Shown in pieces: positions 36,655 to 49,575 of a stretch of DNA of 64,000 bases. The stretch lies in the NCBI RefSeq assembly GCF_000002985.6, contig NC_003284.9:2108001-2172000 (forward strand), written 5' to 3'. The position numbers and the translations under genes were made by a program. How positions within the stretch are numbered: position 1 is the first letter of the stretch; each line of letters opens with the position of its first letter. The stretch is from Caenorhabditis elegans. Taxonomy: Eukaryota > Nematoda > Chromadorea > Rhabditida > Rhabditidae. Under the pieces are notes generated by a model, which did no database searches, was not told where the DNA came from, and saw only the letters and a program-made list of their open reading frames with translations.

Positions 36655-37645
36655 TTAACGTCTAGCGTATCCTGGTCCAGTTCTCGGTGGTGGACAATGA
36701 TCACAGGATCCAGGTTGTCCTGGTGGTCCACGTGGTCCAGTTCCTCCGTGTGGTCCTGGAAGTCCGTCAGATCCCTTCTCTCCAGGATCTCCTGGCAATC
36801 CTGGTGGTCCGGCCTTTCCAGGTTGTCCATCCTTTCCTGGTGGTCCTGGTGGTCCTTGTGGTCCCGGTGGTCCTGGTGGTCCTGGAGGTCCTGGTGGAGC
36901 TCCATTGATAACCTTTCCTGGCTCTCCAGTTGGTCCTTTTTCTCCTGGAACTCCCGGTGCTCCTTGTGGTCCTGATGGTCCTGGTGGTCCTGGAAGTCCT
37001 GGAACGCCATCTTGTCCTGATGTACCGGCATCTCCTTGTGGTCCTGGAAGGCCTTTTGGTCCTGGTGGCCCGGCTGGTCCTGGTGGTCCTGGTGGACACT
37101 TCTGGCATGGTGGCTTCGGTGGGGGTCCCGGAAGAAGTGCTCCGTCTCTTCCTGGTGGTCCTGGGTTTCCTGGTCTTCCTGGTGCTCCCGGACGTCCGTC
37201 TCTTCCAGGTGGTCCTGGTGGTCCTGGTGGTCCAACTTGACAAGTACAGCAAGATCCAGCAGCGGAAGATGGTGGATTGGCGGCAATTGGTTGTGCTCCA
37301 TAGTTATCACGACGTGTGCGACGAGCAGTACGCGCTGGGATACCGCCGGTAGCAGACTGGACGGTGACCATCTCACGCCACAAATCGCGGGATCGAGTCT
37401 AAAAATAATATATTTCAATTGAGTTTAAATCGAATTAGATATTAATGAAATATAAAATTACATCAACATGCTCCACTAACCTTGCAGAAGTCTACTTCAC
37501 TGTTCATAACAGATTGAAGATGCTGTACGTGATTGTAGACAAGTGGAACAATGATGACAGTTGCCAACATGGATACAATGGCTAATGTTGCCGACGCAAT
37601 GGCCAACAGCCGGAGAGAGCGCCGTGGGGCGCATTTCTGCTCCAT
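36655..37645 (-). CDS. Cuticle collagen (nematode col family)
   Basis: Two exons on the minus strand, 37645-37481 and 37398-36655, give 302 aa. Residues about 13-36 are a hydrophobic segment ([20 protein letters not shown]), usual for these type II-oriented secreted collagens. A basic furin-like site follows (TARRTRRD, about residues 79-86). Cysteine clusters SCCTCQ, PCQKC and CDHC flank and interrupt the Gly-X-Y repeats, which are rich in GPP. These are the normal parts of a worm cuticle collagen that trimerises and is disulphide-linked. The stop is followed by an AATAAA on the minus strand near 36617. Proline codons are strongly biased to CCA, as in highly expressed C. elegans collagens. 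The specific col number is not assigned. Confidence 0.94.
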
Positions 37646-37754
37646 CTCTATAACATAATTATAAACTTTCAAAATAATCGAGAAAAAATCAAGAACAAAA
37701 ATGGAAACTTTGTTGAAAATAGAATGAAAACAGAAATGAAGAAAAACTTTCTCA

Positions 37755-37775
37755 GTGTACACATATATATAAGTG
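37755..37775 (-). promoter_or_regulatory. TATA-like promoter element of the collagen gene
   Basis: On the minus strand a TATATATA run lies about 120 bp upstream of the collagen ATG, within cacttatatatatgtgtaca. Collagen genes in worms often have such a core promoter. Transcription start not determined. Confidence 0.4.
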
Positions 37776-39613
37776 GATACGACCTAATTAGATAACGACT
37801 GAGTGACCTGGATTATCTATCCTCAATATCTCCGTTAGTTTTCACTTTTGTGGATGAATTGCCGCGCGCCTACTGATGGGCTGAGATAAAATGAAATTCC
37901 GGAGGTCTTTGAGAATCTGGGAGGTAAATGGGGTAAAGTACATATCGTATAGTTGAAGTTGTATGTGATATATCTGATTAAATTACTTACAAGTAAATTC
38001 GAAATTAAGTTGAAAATATTAACAAAAAACTTGTGATTTTGGGAAGATTCTGAGAAGAGTATTGAGACAATAAATTTAAAAAATAATTCCATTTTTCTTG
38101 CAAAAAACCTTAATTCTTCACAAATAATCTAACTGCAGTGAGTTACTTGAATCTGAAAAGTTGTTAGAAAAGATTTAAGGAAAAAACCCATACGTATTGG
38201 TTTTTTTAATTCAAAATTTGTTTGAGCGTCCAACGTGAATTTGTTGCAGTATTATCAGAGTAAGAAATCAGATAAAATTTTACAGAAGTTCAGAGATCAA
38301 AATTTTTGATGTTTTATATACTTTTCAAAAATTATTACATGTGTTGGCCGTTTCCCGCAAAAAGATTTGCTAAAGGTTTTGATCAAATTCTGATTTTTTA
38401 TATATTTTTATTTTTCATTTTCAAGTACGTAATGCTATTTTCTAAGCGTATCTGGAGAAAAATTAAATTATTGAGTTCAAAAAATCTGAAGTCAACTAAA
38501 AACTAATACATACCCAAAATTAAAAAAAAAATTTTCAGCTAAACCTTTTCCAACGTCACCAATCATTAGAGACCCCTTTTAGTTGTTTTCTATAAAAGCT
38601 GATGCTTGAATAATTGAAACAATAAAGAAAATAGCCAACTTGTTCTATTGCTATAAGTTTCTTTATTAGTTGTTGGTCAGATTTGAAATGAAAACAAAGA
38701 AGACGTTAACACACCATTTCTGATGATAAAATGTAGGATTTGTTTGTAGACTAACTGTTTAGAATGTAGATCATAATCCAAAACCAAAATGGCAAATATA
38801 AATACAAACATTAATTCGACCGGTGAAAAAATTACAGGTGGAGTAGTTTCAATGGGAATTTTGTGATTAAATACACTTATAATGACCCAAAACGACCGAA
38901 TATCATATTAAAACAGTGCAAAATTTTTTTTGATTTTTTAAAATTTCCAGTCAAAACTTTGGCAAAAACTTTGGCTTTTGAGATTTTGTGTGGCAAAAAC
39001 TGGGCTATTATCACTTTTTGACAGCAAGTAAAAAATTCCAAATCTTTTTTAAACGTTTGTTATGATATTTGGCCATTTTGGCACCAGGCAACTAGTTTAA
39101 AGCACTTTCCCCACTGGCGGTACTCATTTAATTGTCAAACTTGTAAAAATGAGAAAATTTAAAAAATTCTTCAGTTTTTAACTGTTTATATAACTGTTAA
39201 TATACATTGATTACTTAAAATATTTAAAATTTTCAATTTTCATATTCATAATAATTTTTTTGGATTTTACAAATTAGGTAGATACAAATGTTTTATTAAA
39301 AAAGTTTAAAAATTATATTTTAATGTGAGGGTTCCGAGAGATGGAAAAAGACCAAGAGATACATTAACTACGACAGAAAACAGGTGGAGATAGTCGCCGG
39401 TTTGGAGTGTGTGAAAAAAAGATACCAGCTAAATTACATGATGACCACGAGATCTATAACGATTAGGTGTAATCGAGCTGAAAAAATCTAAGAAAAGTAA
39501 GTATTGAAAGACTTGAAAATTGAGAATTTAAAAAACCGAAAAATAAGATTAACAATTTAGTTGACAAAATTTGAGCCGTAGGGTCACATTATCAAAAACA
39601 AGAACGCGACTGA
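37776..39613. other. Spacer between collagen promoter and paired-domain gene
   Basis: AT-rich. It contains one family A repeat (38838-39130). No gene recognised; a frame at 38306-38506 is AT-rich and unsupported. Confidence 0.45.
38838..39130. repeat. Palindromic MITE-like repeat (family A)
   Basis: Left end ggagtagtttcaatggg and cgaccgaatatcatatta; right end gttatgatatttggccattt, then ccccactggcggtactca. Both terminal blocks are recognisable as inverted repeats. Confidence 0.65.
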
Positions 39614-41252
39614 TTATTCGTCCGCCAAGCTTTTCTTCCGTCGCTTTATATCCAGTTTTGTCCGGAGAATGCTGAAAATTCCAATACTCAAAATAAGCAC
39701 AACTCTTATTTACTCACTGATTAATACTACTCCTTGATGGTGCATTATCTCGAGTGCAAACTCCATCTCTAATCAGCTGCTCCCGAATTTCACTTTGCCT
39801 GCACATTCCGAGTCGTGATCTGAAAAATTAAATAGTCAGAATTAAATATCTAGAAGTGTAAGTACCGATAATCCCTAACAGCTAAAACTAAAGGAGATTC
39901 CGTTCGACCTTCTTTTGCATCCTTTGGCTTTACTGATCCAGTTTGGCGGTATCTAGAACTTGTTCGGTATATCTTTTACAAACTCTAGTATAACTAACCT
40001 ATTAAGAATTTTGCTCACACAACTGTGCGTGACACAGAGCCGTTTTGAAATGTCGCAAATTTTCCAACCACCCTAAAAATTCCAAATTGCTAAATAAAAA
40101 CAAGACAAAATGCAATTCTAACCTGAAAAAGCTTCACAATCTCCTCGCGTTCACACATTGACAACGGCAATCCGGGGCTGTACGTCCTACCCAATTGATT
40201 TCTTCCTGAAAAATCATTTGAAGTGCTAAATTTTTGAAAAATATGAGCTTTTATAAATTCAGGGAAATGTTGTTCCGATCCCTAAAATGTTTTAACACGA
40301 GTAATTAAAATCAGATTAAAGTATACAAATTGTAGAAATTTATTTTATCAACTATTCCAATTTTGTATTCCAAAATGATATGTGGGAAAAACTGAGTAAT
40401 TGTCACTTTTTGACAGAAAATAAAAAATTTCAATTTTTTTTTTGAAAAGTTTTCCTATGATATTCGGCTGTTTTGGGACTATGAGTAGATACTTTTCCTA
40501 CTGGCGCTACTCAACCTTAAAAAAAGGAATCAATCCAGTCATCTAAATGACAGACAATTTATCAATGTTGAATCTCTACCCGACATTTTGTTTCATGTGC
40601 ATAGAAAAACTAGAGGGTATTAAATGGAACACTCGAATTTGATAGTGGATAACCCGTTTTATTTTTTTTTTCGACGATTGAAGGAAATCGCTACCATGGT
40701 AGAAAAAAAAGATTAGTGTGAAGATTTACTACTTTGTTAAGTGGTTGGCGGGTCGGCAAACGGTTCATAAAGATATAACAAAAATTGTTACAAAATTTAC
40801 AATAAAAATAACCTCCTACTCACCTGAACTTCGTGCAACATCCTTCTCGTATTGTGGTGGGGGTGGTACATCGTAATCTAGTGACGAACAAGAGAGAGAG
40901 GAAGGCGAGCCACTGTCGGATGTGTCTGGGTAGTAATAGGGATTGTACATACCAGCCTGAACAGGAAAATTTTGAATATTCAAAAAAATAAAGCCGGACT
41001 AACTTCAAATGCATCTGTAAACTGGCTTATCAGTGCAGGGGCAATAGAGTCAGAACTATGGTACACGGATTTTCGGATTGGAGTATTTGTTGGATCGCTC
41101 TGAAAATGAAAACACGTGGGTATAAGCCGAGCAGCATGTACGAAATCTTTAATAAAAAATAAAATGATATGAAATTCACTCACGTTTAACCAAGCCATAA
41201 AATCTCTTTCCAGCGATTCTGGAGTCGATGTGTCAATGACCGGCTCATCCAT
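39614..41252 (-). CDS. Paired-domain (PAX-type) transcription factor without homeodomain
   Basis: Eight exons on the minus strand: 41252-41184, 41099-41004, 40956-40824, 40205-40123, 40072-39999, 39952-39866, 39819-39718, 39671-39614, all in phase, giving 233 aa. Residues 1-99 are serine-, tyrosine- and proline-rich. From residue 100 a paired domain runs almost to the end. The N-terminal PAI part shows RNQLGRTYSPGLPLS and ICDISKRLCVTHSCVSKILN, matching the canonical [20 protein letters not shown] block. The RED part includes EIREQLIRDGVCTRDNAPSR and a final SSIN..ILRTK block. A short basic tail (KRRKK) follows. There is no octapeptide or homeodomain, which places it among the nematode paired-only (npax) proteins. 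Target genes are unknown. Confidence 0.87.
40355..40520. repeat. Palindromic MITE-like repeat (family A) in an intron
   Basis: Right-hand half only: aaaactgagtaattgtcact, ctatgatattcggctgtttt and tactggcgctactcaac. It lies in the intron between exons 3 and 4 of the paired-domain gene. Confidence 0.6.
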
Positions 41253-42836
41253 GGGAGCGTTACTTGTTGGGAAAGTTTAGGAATATAATGAAATTGTCAG
41301 CTAGAAAAATGCATAAGTTGGTACCGGATAAATCATAAGAATTGGCGAGGGGGGAGAGAAGGAGAAGATGAAGAGAAACACAAAAAGTAACGAATTGAAT
41401 CAGTCGGACGTGAGATAATCGAAACGGGAATTTATGCCGAACTTGACAAAATTCTTGCCGAATACTCTAGTATTATGTTTCAGGCGAATTCCCCCCTCCT
41501 GTTCTACAGTTTTTTTCTCTTTCGCATTTCTTTTCTGATCGTCATCTGGTTTTGTAATTATGGAGGAGTGAACGGTAAAGACAAGGCAGACAAGGCTTTA
41601 ATTATAGGACTATCATATGCCAAAACTCGAAATTCCAGGAAAAAAAGTGAACTTCTCTAGTAGAGACCAGGAGTGTGCGGCATTTGGTTTGGCATTTGAA
41701 AAAAATTAACTTTCTCTAAAAAAATATATGCGATGAGTAGACGGACTCCTAGTGAAAAGAAAATGGATGAAACAATTTTTTGACTGAGTTTACTTATCGT
41801 ATACCTAATTGGTACTTTTTAACTAGAGAAAAATTTGGTTTTCTCCAAATGCCGGAAACAAATGGAGCTGGTAGGTTTTGGAAGTTTTCGTAGGTACAAA
41901 GGAATGCTTTTTTTGTTAACAAAATGAGAAATTGATTTGTTTACAACAAGTAATAACTCTTTGTGTATAATAGTTTCAAAATATCAACTGCTAGAAAAAA
42001 AAGTTAGAAAGCTACACATAGTTATTTTTACTTGAACATTTCACTAGCCTATTCAATATTTCAATAAAACTTAGCCATTTGATTTTTTTTTGTAAAAAAA
42101 CCTGATTAACCTTGCTGAATAAAAACACGAACCATGAGTGAGCTAAATCTTGAAGTGTAATTTTACAGATCAGAGACTTTATATCCCACCCTCACCGCTT
42201 AAATATAAATCGGATCCTCCCGCCCCTGAGATGAAAGGACTGAAAATAATTTGCAGGAGATTTGAATGAGATAAAAAAAGAAGCAAAATGTGGAGAAAAT
42301 CATCTTTTAACACTATTACAGCAACCCACTCCCTTTTTTTTGCGTATATCCGGTTGGTGAGCTACGGAGCACTACAACGTTAATACTATCAAGTTTCAAA
42401 AATAAGCACGAAATGGGTCATAATCGGATGATAAGCTAAAGAGCAAATAGATTTTAGACAAAATTACGAAAAAATTCATGATTCAGTTGATTAGATTTGA
42501 AACACAAGAACAAGCACCAAAAAGCGAGATAAGAAGCGGATAGAGATACAAAAGAGAAATTATATCGGTTTAGAAGACAACAAAGGTACTAAAAAAACGT
42601 TGGTGGAAGCGAGATTGGGTAGACGTACGGATCGAATGCTATTGATAAAGACTCGTAGCTATCCTGATGTATTATACATTTAAAAAAACTCGGCGAAGTC
42701 GGTCTGATAAGGGGCAGATGAGGCAGATTTTCAATTGTCACTTCCTTCTTTTCTAATTAGCGATATTATAACTGTTCGAACAACAACCTTCTCTCCTGTC
42801 ATGGATATTACTGTCATGACAATGAAGGGGGAGAAA

Positions 42837-42848
42837 GGGGGGGGGGGG
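42837..42848 (+). repeat. Poly-G tract (12 G)
   Basis: Uninterrupted run of 12 guanines preceded by a purine-rich stretch (gggggagaaa). Confidence 0.9.
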
Positions 42849-43398
42849 CGAAAAATCTTAATAAATGAAAAGAGGCCAAAACAACAAGAAACTGGAAGAT
42901 AGAAATAGAATTGGATGTTCTGAAGGAAGAGGCGAAAGCTTCAGTGCGATGAATCGCAAAGCGGAAACTAATCAGTTACAATCGTTTTATGATTTAATTG
43001 GAATGTTGTAGCATAGAAATTTGAACTTGAAATTTGATTAAATTTGATTAAATGTGGTCAAATGAACGAATTTTGTAATGAAACATCTTTAAAATTTCTC
43101 GAAAAATTGTTCATAGTGGTTCAAAAAATTGGCCAAAATTGGAGATTTTAGATAAAATTAGGCAGCCATTTTTTAATCGAAATTTTGAACTACTTTTAAA
43201 ACTTTTAAAGAAAATTTTGAGAATTTTTATTACTAAATTCTATACGTTCAAAATCGTTAGAAAACTGTCAAATGTTCGAACAATTTCAAGTTTTTCTGCA
43301 GAAAAACAGAAAGCAAAACACTACAAATAATAAACAATAGAATACTTGATTCAAAAAATCTAACTTTGAAACTATAGAGTGTCCAACTGTCCATTACA

Positions 43399-43417
43399 GC
43401 ACACACACACACACACC
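43399..43417 (+). repeat. CA dinucleotide microsatellite
   Basis: About nine CA units, followed by a C-run. Confidence 0.9.
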
Positions 43418-43641
43418 GCCCCTTTATTCCCACAATTCTGTTCCTCCTGCCCATCATCAGTTTCTTCACACATAATTTGATGGTATGGAATAGAGAGAAG
43501 CAGTGGGAACAATAGGAAAGGCTGAAAACAAGATTGTTTGATTACAGAGATGGACCACAGAGACCCCACTACGTAACAAATCAGGACAACAGTTACAGTA
43601 TGACATGTTTTATATACTCGGCTGATTGTGGAAAAGAACAA

Positions 43642-43661
43642 GGGGGAGGGGGGGGGGGGGG
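43642..43661 (+). repeat. Poly-G tract (5 + 14 G)
   Basis: Five G, one A, then 14 uninterrupted G. Only 800 bp from the 12-G tract. Confidence 0.9.
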
Positions 43662-44589
43662 CAGCTTAAAATATTTCCTTTTTTTGTGGGGTTATATTTT
43701 ACAGTGTGTGTGTGGTCGGTCAATAAGCAAGAAAATTAAGGATAGACAAAAGAAAAATCAAAAAATATCAAATCAAAATCAAGTTTAAAGACGACTTTTC
43801 GAAATGTTGGGGGTATTTGTCATGAACCATACGAAAGACAGCATTAAAAAATCTTCGAAATGTGAAGTGGCTCTGATCATCGGAAGCTTTTGCGACATTG
43901 AATTAAGAATTTAAGTTGCGTCATTGACACTCTCAAGAAAATATGTTTAAAGAATAAGAAGAAGAAGAAGAAAGAATAGAACTAGGAAAATCTAGTTTCA
44001 GACAGAGTTTCAAAAATCTGAGTAGGAAGAGGAAAAAGAGGAAACAAACATTGAGGCCAAAGTGAAAATCATCATAAATTCGGGTTGCGCAATTCAACAT
44101 GGGAAATATGACACTGTTTTCATTTTCATTAGCCGTCAAAAAAAAAATGTTTGGCTAGATATGCGATAATTTTGAAATTTCCAAACACCTTTCGGCAAGT
44201 GATAGCGCGTGTTGAAGAGACGCAGGTTCGGTGACAACAAAAATATATATGAAGATTAAACGTATAAAGATAACAATCAATCAGGCGCTACGCCTCCCAC
44301 CAAACAGTTACACAACCCCGCCACCCATCATAAGCCTTATATGATCCGATCAAATATATAAATTAGAAAAATAGAAAACGGCTACCTGATTTCTGATAAC
44401 ACACATGACCGATTGGCTGGAAAGTGAGAATAGTGAAAACGAGATATGCATTTTTGTTTCTTTTTGTTTAGATAAAAATAATTAATAGGCCTTGTCGCAT
44501 TTTCAAATTTGTGAACAATAAAAATAAACTGCAACGTTTTGAAATAGTTTGAGAAGGTGACATGACCAGTCGCTACTACTTCAAGCTTA

Positions 44590-44745
44590 ATCCAAAAAGT
44601 GAAATACTTGGCTAGCTGTTGGGAACGATTAGAAGCCCGCTTGGTCTTCTGTCGACCAACGGATCCTGCCCACAAAGAGATTATGGACCCCCACGACGTC
44701 GATGGCCTGCACATACCAGCCGACCGCTAAGGCCACAATTGCCCT
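44590..44745 (-). repeat. Possible tRNA-like repeat
   Basis: A GC-richer block standing out from AT-rich flanks. On the minus strand a TTAGCGGTCGGCTGGT stretch resembles a tRNA A box and GTGGGGGTCC a weak B box. No cloverleaf could be drawn, so it is a tentative SINE-like remnant. Confidence 0.25.
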
Positions 44746-44886
44746 ATATCTCGTCTTGATCCGCGCACGAGTAAAATTGCGGCAAATCGCAACACAGGAG
44801 GATGGTTGGGATACGAGTCTTCAGAAATGGTCAACCAGTATTTTGAATTAAAGTTATAAGTTGCAGATAGAATTGGCAAAGTTAAC

Positions 44887-44965
44887 CAGGAGCGTGCGGC
44901 AATCGCAGTTCGGCAAATGTAATTTCGGCAACTTCGGCAGTTGCCGAAATTGCCGCGCATCCCTG
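44887..44965. repeat. CGGCAA-rich palindromic repeat
   Basis: Repeated cggcaa/ttgccg words form an imperfect palindrome (for example cggcagttgccg), with ends reading caggagcgtgcggc and gccgcgcatccctg. Related ends occur at 41666 and 46784. Confidence 0.65.
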
Positions 44966-45084
44966 ATTAAGACAGTAATTTTAAAGTTGCCGTATTTATA
45001 CCGATTTCTCAATTAGTACTGGAACTCTATGCTCAATTTGAAATGTCTCGGTTTTAGTTTTGATCAAAAATTTTCAAACAGCAC

Positions 45085-45430
45085 AAGTAATTTGTTTTTT
45101 TTTTTCAAAATATTGTTTTGTAATGAATTATTTCTATTGTATATTTTCAACCTAAACCTTTCAAAGGTGGAGTGTGGAAGTCGGTCAAAAAAACATTTTC
45201 TACGATTTTTGTACTTCATGCGACTTCGCTCCGGATTTCCTTAAAACCGGAATTTTTTTTCAAAAAATTGAAAATCTACCAAAAACTGAAGGGAAGTTTC
45301 CAAAAAGTGACAAAAACTGAGATCGAAAATCATATAAAATTTAGAAAAAATTGATTTTTTTAATTTATGATATTTGGTCATTGTGGTGCCATAAGGCAAA
45401 AAGAGCTTTTTCTCGAGACTTCAAGACGGT
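45085..45430. repeat. Palindromic MITE-like repeat (family A)
   Basis: Left end aaggtggagtgtggaagtcg; internal aaaaagtgacaaaaactgag; right end tatgatatttggtcattgtg. Confidence 0.6.
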
Positions 45431-48224
45431 AAAAAGCGTATTCTCAGTTTGCATGGCGTCCTCTACATCTACAGTAATATGAGTATTTTCGAAGCAATTA
45501 CTCAAATTGAATAACTCAATCAATTGCTAAGATAGGACCTAGAAATCGACGACATGTGCCGCGTATTGCTGAAATGAGGAAAACGATTGGCAGGAAGGAC
45601 AAGTTGTTAGTGAATAATAGTTAGATGGGATGTGTTTTGTGGAAGGACGAATGAAAGTGCGGTGAAATCCATTGAAATACAGACTACATCTGCCCGCTAT
45701 ACATACATATGTACATAAAAGATATAGAGGCTATCCGAGCGACTAACTAGTTTTTAAGGAAAGAAATAAGACGAAAAACGAAGAAAAGCCAAGAATTTGA
45801 TTCCGATTTTAAAAGTCGACATCGACACCAAGAATGGCAAGGCCAGAAAGCATCATAGGCACCCTTTTTTCTCACCCCGGTTTTTCAGTTATTCACCATG
45901 TTGCGCAACCGATCTCTTATTTCGCCCCTCACCTCTCACTTTTCGATAATTGCCAAGATTCGGAAAGTGTGAGTACAGAAGGAAGTGCCTATGTTTCCAG
46001 TGAAAGCTACGAATGAGTTGTCCGGTCTCAAAGCTTACTTTCGATTTCCAACAAAAACACGCAATTTCTTGAAAGATTGGAGTGATGTAACGGGAAAAAA
46101 TAGAAGTAGAGACATAGAAAGACAAAAGTTATAATGGAATCTGAAAGTGAGATGATTGAAAGAATAGGTAGAGAAGAAGCTATTGATGTTGTGTTGACAC
46201 CGGTCTAAGAGATTGGAAAATCAAAAACTTTGGAGAGTAAGAGTAAGGAGGCTAGATGTAAAACTAAAACAGGGTGAATATAACGTTTTGAGTAAGTTTC
46301 CTTGTTTCCTAGTAACTGAAAATAGAAGAACAAGAATTTTTATTGAGCCATAAAACCAAAACCACGTGAGTCTTAGCCCTTTCTCCGCAGAAAAAAAACC
46401 GCACGCAACCCCGAAAACCTTTAAGCTCTTGTTATAAGTTTCCGGCCCTAAATGGGATTTTCGACAAGAAAAATAAAAAAAATAAAAATTCATATCAAAT
46501 CGCCACTCTCGACAGAGAATTGAATCAAAAACTATTGAATAACTAAGCTGAATAATTTGAGTCAATGACGGAAGAGAATATGGCATTCAGAACGGTTATA
46601 AAGTCTTGATTGTTCTGAGTAGTGGAGGCCAAATAGCTACCGTCTTCTCGAAAAGGTGAACATGAGTAACACTTAATGAATGCGTGACATATTGTCAGAA
46701 GCTTCTAGTTTCTGAAAGTTTCAATGAGTCAGCTGATCAATGATGTCATAGTTGAAGCGAAGAATTTATGAATAGTCCTTAGCAGGGGTGCGCGGAAATT
46801 GGCGACCAGCAGTTCGACAAAATGTGATAGTTGGGCATGGTCTCCCGATACATTTCATCAAAATTTTATGATATAATATATATGTAGAGAAATATTTGCT
46901 TTATCTGAAAATAACTTTTATTTTATAATAGTTGGAAAATTGGGAACATTTTCAAAACTCGTCTGAATGTTGAAAATTGCCAAACAATTTATTGGCATTT
47001 TTCGCTGGATTTTTGAGCACTTTCTCTGTTGTTCCAAGCCAAATAAAAATTATTCCCATACAGAGCAAATAATCATCTACATACATTATATTATATAATT
47101 GTAATAAAAAAATGTATTTAGTAACCTGTTAACGTTTTTCGTATAAAAACGTTAGATATAGGAACTCTTATTAAACGGAAATTGAGGATATTTCAAAATG
47201 AAGGGGAATTCGATTAAAAATTTTAAAACACATGTAATACAGGAAATTGCGTTATTGGCCAAAAAAAGACAGAACATATTGGTTTTCGATTTTTATCCAG
47301 ACTTTTGGAAAACATTAACATTTTATATTTCAATCAGAATGAACTTAGAAAATGTTATTATTAAACTTTGTACAATCACAATTTAATCAGAACATACGCG
47401 AAAAAAAATCGAATAAGATCACACGATAGAAAAAATGAAGTCTCCGCTAGGTCTACGCCCGGTGTTCTGTAGGTTCAACAGAACGGAATCTGATGAGAAA
47501 AAAAGGTGTGAAAGCCGCCAATCATTTATCATTTACACCTCATTTTGCCCTATCGTTGTTCGTGTTTAGTGCTGCCGACGACCACCATGATTTGATTACC
47601 CTCTGTCGGGCATGTGTTTTATCACCATTCATTTCCGCTCATATCAGTTGCATTCATATCTATTGGTACTGGACCTATAAACGCTTTGAACTAACCCAAA
47701 ACCGCCGCTGAGATCGAGGGCACTTCCCGCAGCATGCCCCACGCAGGTTTTTCGGACGGATCATCTTACGTGAAGTCGTCATCAATCACAGATTCTTTGA
47801 ATGGGCGGTAAGTTTAATATGCTTTTTGATCTACAAGCTCTACAACCAAAAAGTGAAGTCATAAAGGAATGCCGCTCAAGATATCGGCCAGTTTGTACTG
47901 AAACCCTGAAGGGGGGTTTGCTTATGTACTTCCTTACTGTATACTTGAAAACTTGAGAACTTGAAATCTGTTTTGTGTGTGGTGTGAATTGGGAAGTTGT
48001 GAAATAGAATAAGCAAAAAAGTTGTTTGTTTAGCCGTAATGGAAAACGAAGAATCGAAAACCACCAAAAAAAAAAAACAACTAAAAGCTTTAGATGGTCA
48101 CATAATTTCACGTATTCTTTATGACATATAAGTAATGCAATATTTGATGAACCGTTAGAAAATTCAATTCATCTTTAAGGTGGAGAACCCAGTATTTAGA
48201 AATTATAGACCACGAAATGAAGAG

Positions 48225-48500
48225 ATTTCAAAATGAAACTTCTCGAAAATTGTTTTGGAAATTTTAATGGCGGTGTAAAGTTTTGAAAAAAATGACCTAA
48301 TTTTGATTAAAATCTCCAATGACGCATTAGTTCAAAGTTGACTTTTTTGAACTATAACCTTAGAGAAATTGGAGATATTAGCCCAATTTTTTTTCGAAGT
48401 TTTGATCGTCATTAAAAATTATGAAACTTTTTTTGAGAAGTTTCATTTCAAAATTCGTCAAGTTAAGCGCATTTTAAGCCTATACGTTCAAACTTTGCGT
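48225..48500. repeat. Dispersed repeat (family C), copy 1
   Basis: Contains gagaagtttcatttcaaaat and agcgcattttaagcctatac, also found in diverged form near 49500. Inverted copies of an aaatctccaat word occur at 48312 and 48368. Confidence 0.5.
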
Positions 48501-48939
48501 TATTTATTTGCTACTTTCATGGAGGTAAACTGTTAGAAAAACGAGGATCCATCCAAGTTTTCGGCGGGTGTAATAATTTCTCACCCAATATATTTAAGAT
48601 GCATATCCTCCTCTTGTTCTCATACTCTCTGGTCGTGGATGTGTTTCACCCAAAATGACTGATGAGTGGTTGTAGGAAAGTTGCTAGATTGCGTAAACAT
48701 CCCTCAAGCGGTACAGAAATGGAAAGCCATCCACGGGGGCTGAAAAACGTGTCACACAAACCCCAGGAGAAATGAACATGATGAACAGACTCCGGGGGTG
48801 TAATGGAACTTTCTCATTTAGCGTCGGAATCGCTTTGTTTTGTAAGTTGATCCCCGTGTAGGTTGGGAGACACACGAAACTAGAAAAATTTAATACTGAA
48901 ATCACAATTCTAGAGAGCGTTGAAATGCACCCGAAGGTT

Positions 48940-49120
48940 TTTTTTTGTTTAAAGTGGAGTTATGGAAGGAGCCAGAAAAATTTTAAATAATGTTTTGCGA
49001 GTTTCTAATTTTTAGTCAAATAGTTACAATTACTCATTTTTTGCCATATACTTTTCTGAGTACGGTTCTGGGTGTTTAGAACATACATATGTAGCCAAAA
49101 TGTGCTCAAATAATTTTTTT
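48940..49120. repeat. Family A-like repeat, decayed
   Basis: A weak match: aaagtggagttatggaag followed by a ttactcattttttgcca block and gaacatacatatgtag. Ends are unclear. Confidence 0.35.
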
Positions 49121-49439
49121 TTTCCAAAACATATTTATGGCTGTTCAATTTCTTCAAAAAAAAACCTACTTTTAACTAAAATCTCTAAATTTGGTAGTTT
49201 TTCCTTTTTGCAACAGTCTGAAGTTGATTTTTTCTAAATAATCGTGCTTTATTTTTGGTCATTTATTTACTATTATTCATTTGATTGAGGTAAGTTTAAA
49301 GGTGAACAAAAATGACTGAAAATAGTCAAAGTAATACCTGTCAGCTTGAAAACTGTCTAAATTAGAGAAATAACATGAGGTAAACAATTAAAATATACAA
49401 TTTAAAAAAATGTAAAAGTGACAAAACTGGAGGTTTTTG

Positions 49440-49575
49440 GCTAAAAGTAGGTAAATTTTTAAGGAAATTTTAAATCACCATAAAAATTGTTTTCAAACTT
49501 TTTGAGAAGTTTCATCACGAAATTTGTTACTTGAGCATATTTTGGGTCTATACATTCAAAACACCCAGAAACGTT
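49440..49575. repeat. Dispersed repeat (family C), copy 2
   Basis: Shares ttgagaagtttcatcacgaa and gcatattttgggtctatac with 48225-48500. Confidence 0.45.

Noticed and set aside
36687..37422. Long open frames on the plus strand and in other minus frames over the collagen gene
   Set aside because: They are shadows of the Gly-Pro-Pro repeat (runs of L/V, W/S or D/H/Q) and have no splice or homology support.
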